Below are positions 5,923 to 6,110 of a stretch of 6,110 nucleotides of DNA, one piece after another. Each line of letters opens with the position of its first letter. The first letter of the stretch is position 1. The notes beneath the pieces were generated by a model that was not told where the DNA came from, did not search any database, and worked only from the letters and a program-made list of their open reading frames with translations. A program made the translations under genes and the position numbers. This DNA comes from Acidimicrobiia bacterium (GTDB taxonomy: Bacteria > Actinomycetota > Acidimicrobiia > Spongiisociales > UBA5794), in NCBI GenBank assembly GCA_030618675.1, contig JAUXCV010000102.1, forward strand, positions 1 to 6,110, read 5' to 3'.

Positions 5923-6110
5923 ATGTTGTTCTATGCCCGTAGCGCAGACGATATGGCTGAGAGGCTCCGTGAGGTTGAGGCGAAGATCTCGGATCTGCGG
6001 TGTGAGCAGGCGGTGTTGGTCCACGAGTTGAACAAGACCAACGCTGCGTCGCGTAGCGGGCATCGGTCTCTCGTGGAGTGGATCTCCGCGGAGCTCGACG
6101 TGACGAGGGC
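5923..6110 (+). CDS. DUF222 / 13E12-repeat family protein, N-terminus (partial, runs off right edge)
   Basis: The frame is open from ATG 5923 to the edge: 62 complete codons. The pattern is a helical segment (ADDMAERLREVEAKISDLRC, 8-27), then QAVLVHELNK (29-38), then SGHRSLVEWISAELDVTR (45-62). This matches the start of actinobacterial DUF222 proteins, where a charged helix is followed by a G-x-x-S-x-x-x-W-[IL] segment and an L-x-[VL]-[ST]-R turn. Full-length members usually exceed 350 residues and often end in an HNH nuclease domain, which would lie beyond this window, so nuclease activity is not shown. Such genes are often multicopy in actinobacteria and may spread between genomes. The start is supported by a -10-like hexamer 6 nt upstream and by the absence of an alternative start in frame. 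No signal peptide is visible. Confidence 0.8.
   Translation, partial: MLFYARSADDMAERLREVEAKISDLRCEQAVLVHELNKTNAASRSGHRSLVEWISAELDVTR

Overview
The window looks like chromosomal DNA of a high-GC actinobacterium, possibly class Acidimicrobiia. Evidence: deazaflavin (F420) cofactor genes, a lipoprotein with a Thr-rich linker, a DUF222-type protein start, high-GC codon use, and start sites that mostly look leaderless. The class assignment is inference. Coding is dense, and no stretch over 300 bases lacks a gene. No tRNA, rRNA, CRISPR array, insertion sequence or phage gene was seen.

Left part, minus strand (3496 down to the left edge): an MFS exporter gene, then cofG, then a cofH-type gene cut by the edge. 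They are tightly packed: 12 bp between the first two and a 10-nt overlap between cofG and cofH. CofG and CofH are the two radical SAM halves of FO synthase, which makes the deazaflavin chromophore of F420. In most actinobacteria they are fused as FbiC. Here they are separate genes. The cofH product carries about 245 extra residues before its radical SAM domain; the first ~175 look like a degenerate luciferase-like (LLM) domain and the rest resembles the linker inside FbiC.

Middle, plus strand (3560-4417): a secreted lipoprotein with a Thr-rich linker, an AMIN-like beta domain and a Gmad2-like Ig domain. It is divergent from the exporter across a 63-bp promoter region. It converges on an ATP-grasp enzyme gene (5827-4445, minus). 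Between those two lies a compact hairpin built partly from three copies of an 8-bp repeat, which also encodes the ATP-grasp C-terminus and stop.

Right edge, plus strand (5923 onward): the first 62 codons of a DUF222/13E12-type protein, divergent from the ATP-grasp gene.

The most interesting signals are two. First, a -10-like hexamer sits exactly 6 nt before the ATG at four of five non-overlapping gene starts (a near match at the fifth), while the one overlapping internal gene (cofH) has a Shine-Dalgarno instead; this is a sharp leaderless/leadered split. Second, the cofH gene has an unusual N-terminal fusion.
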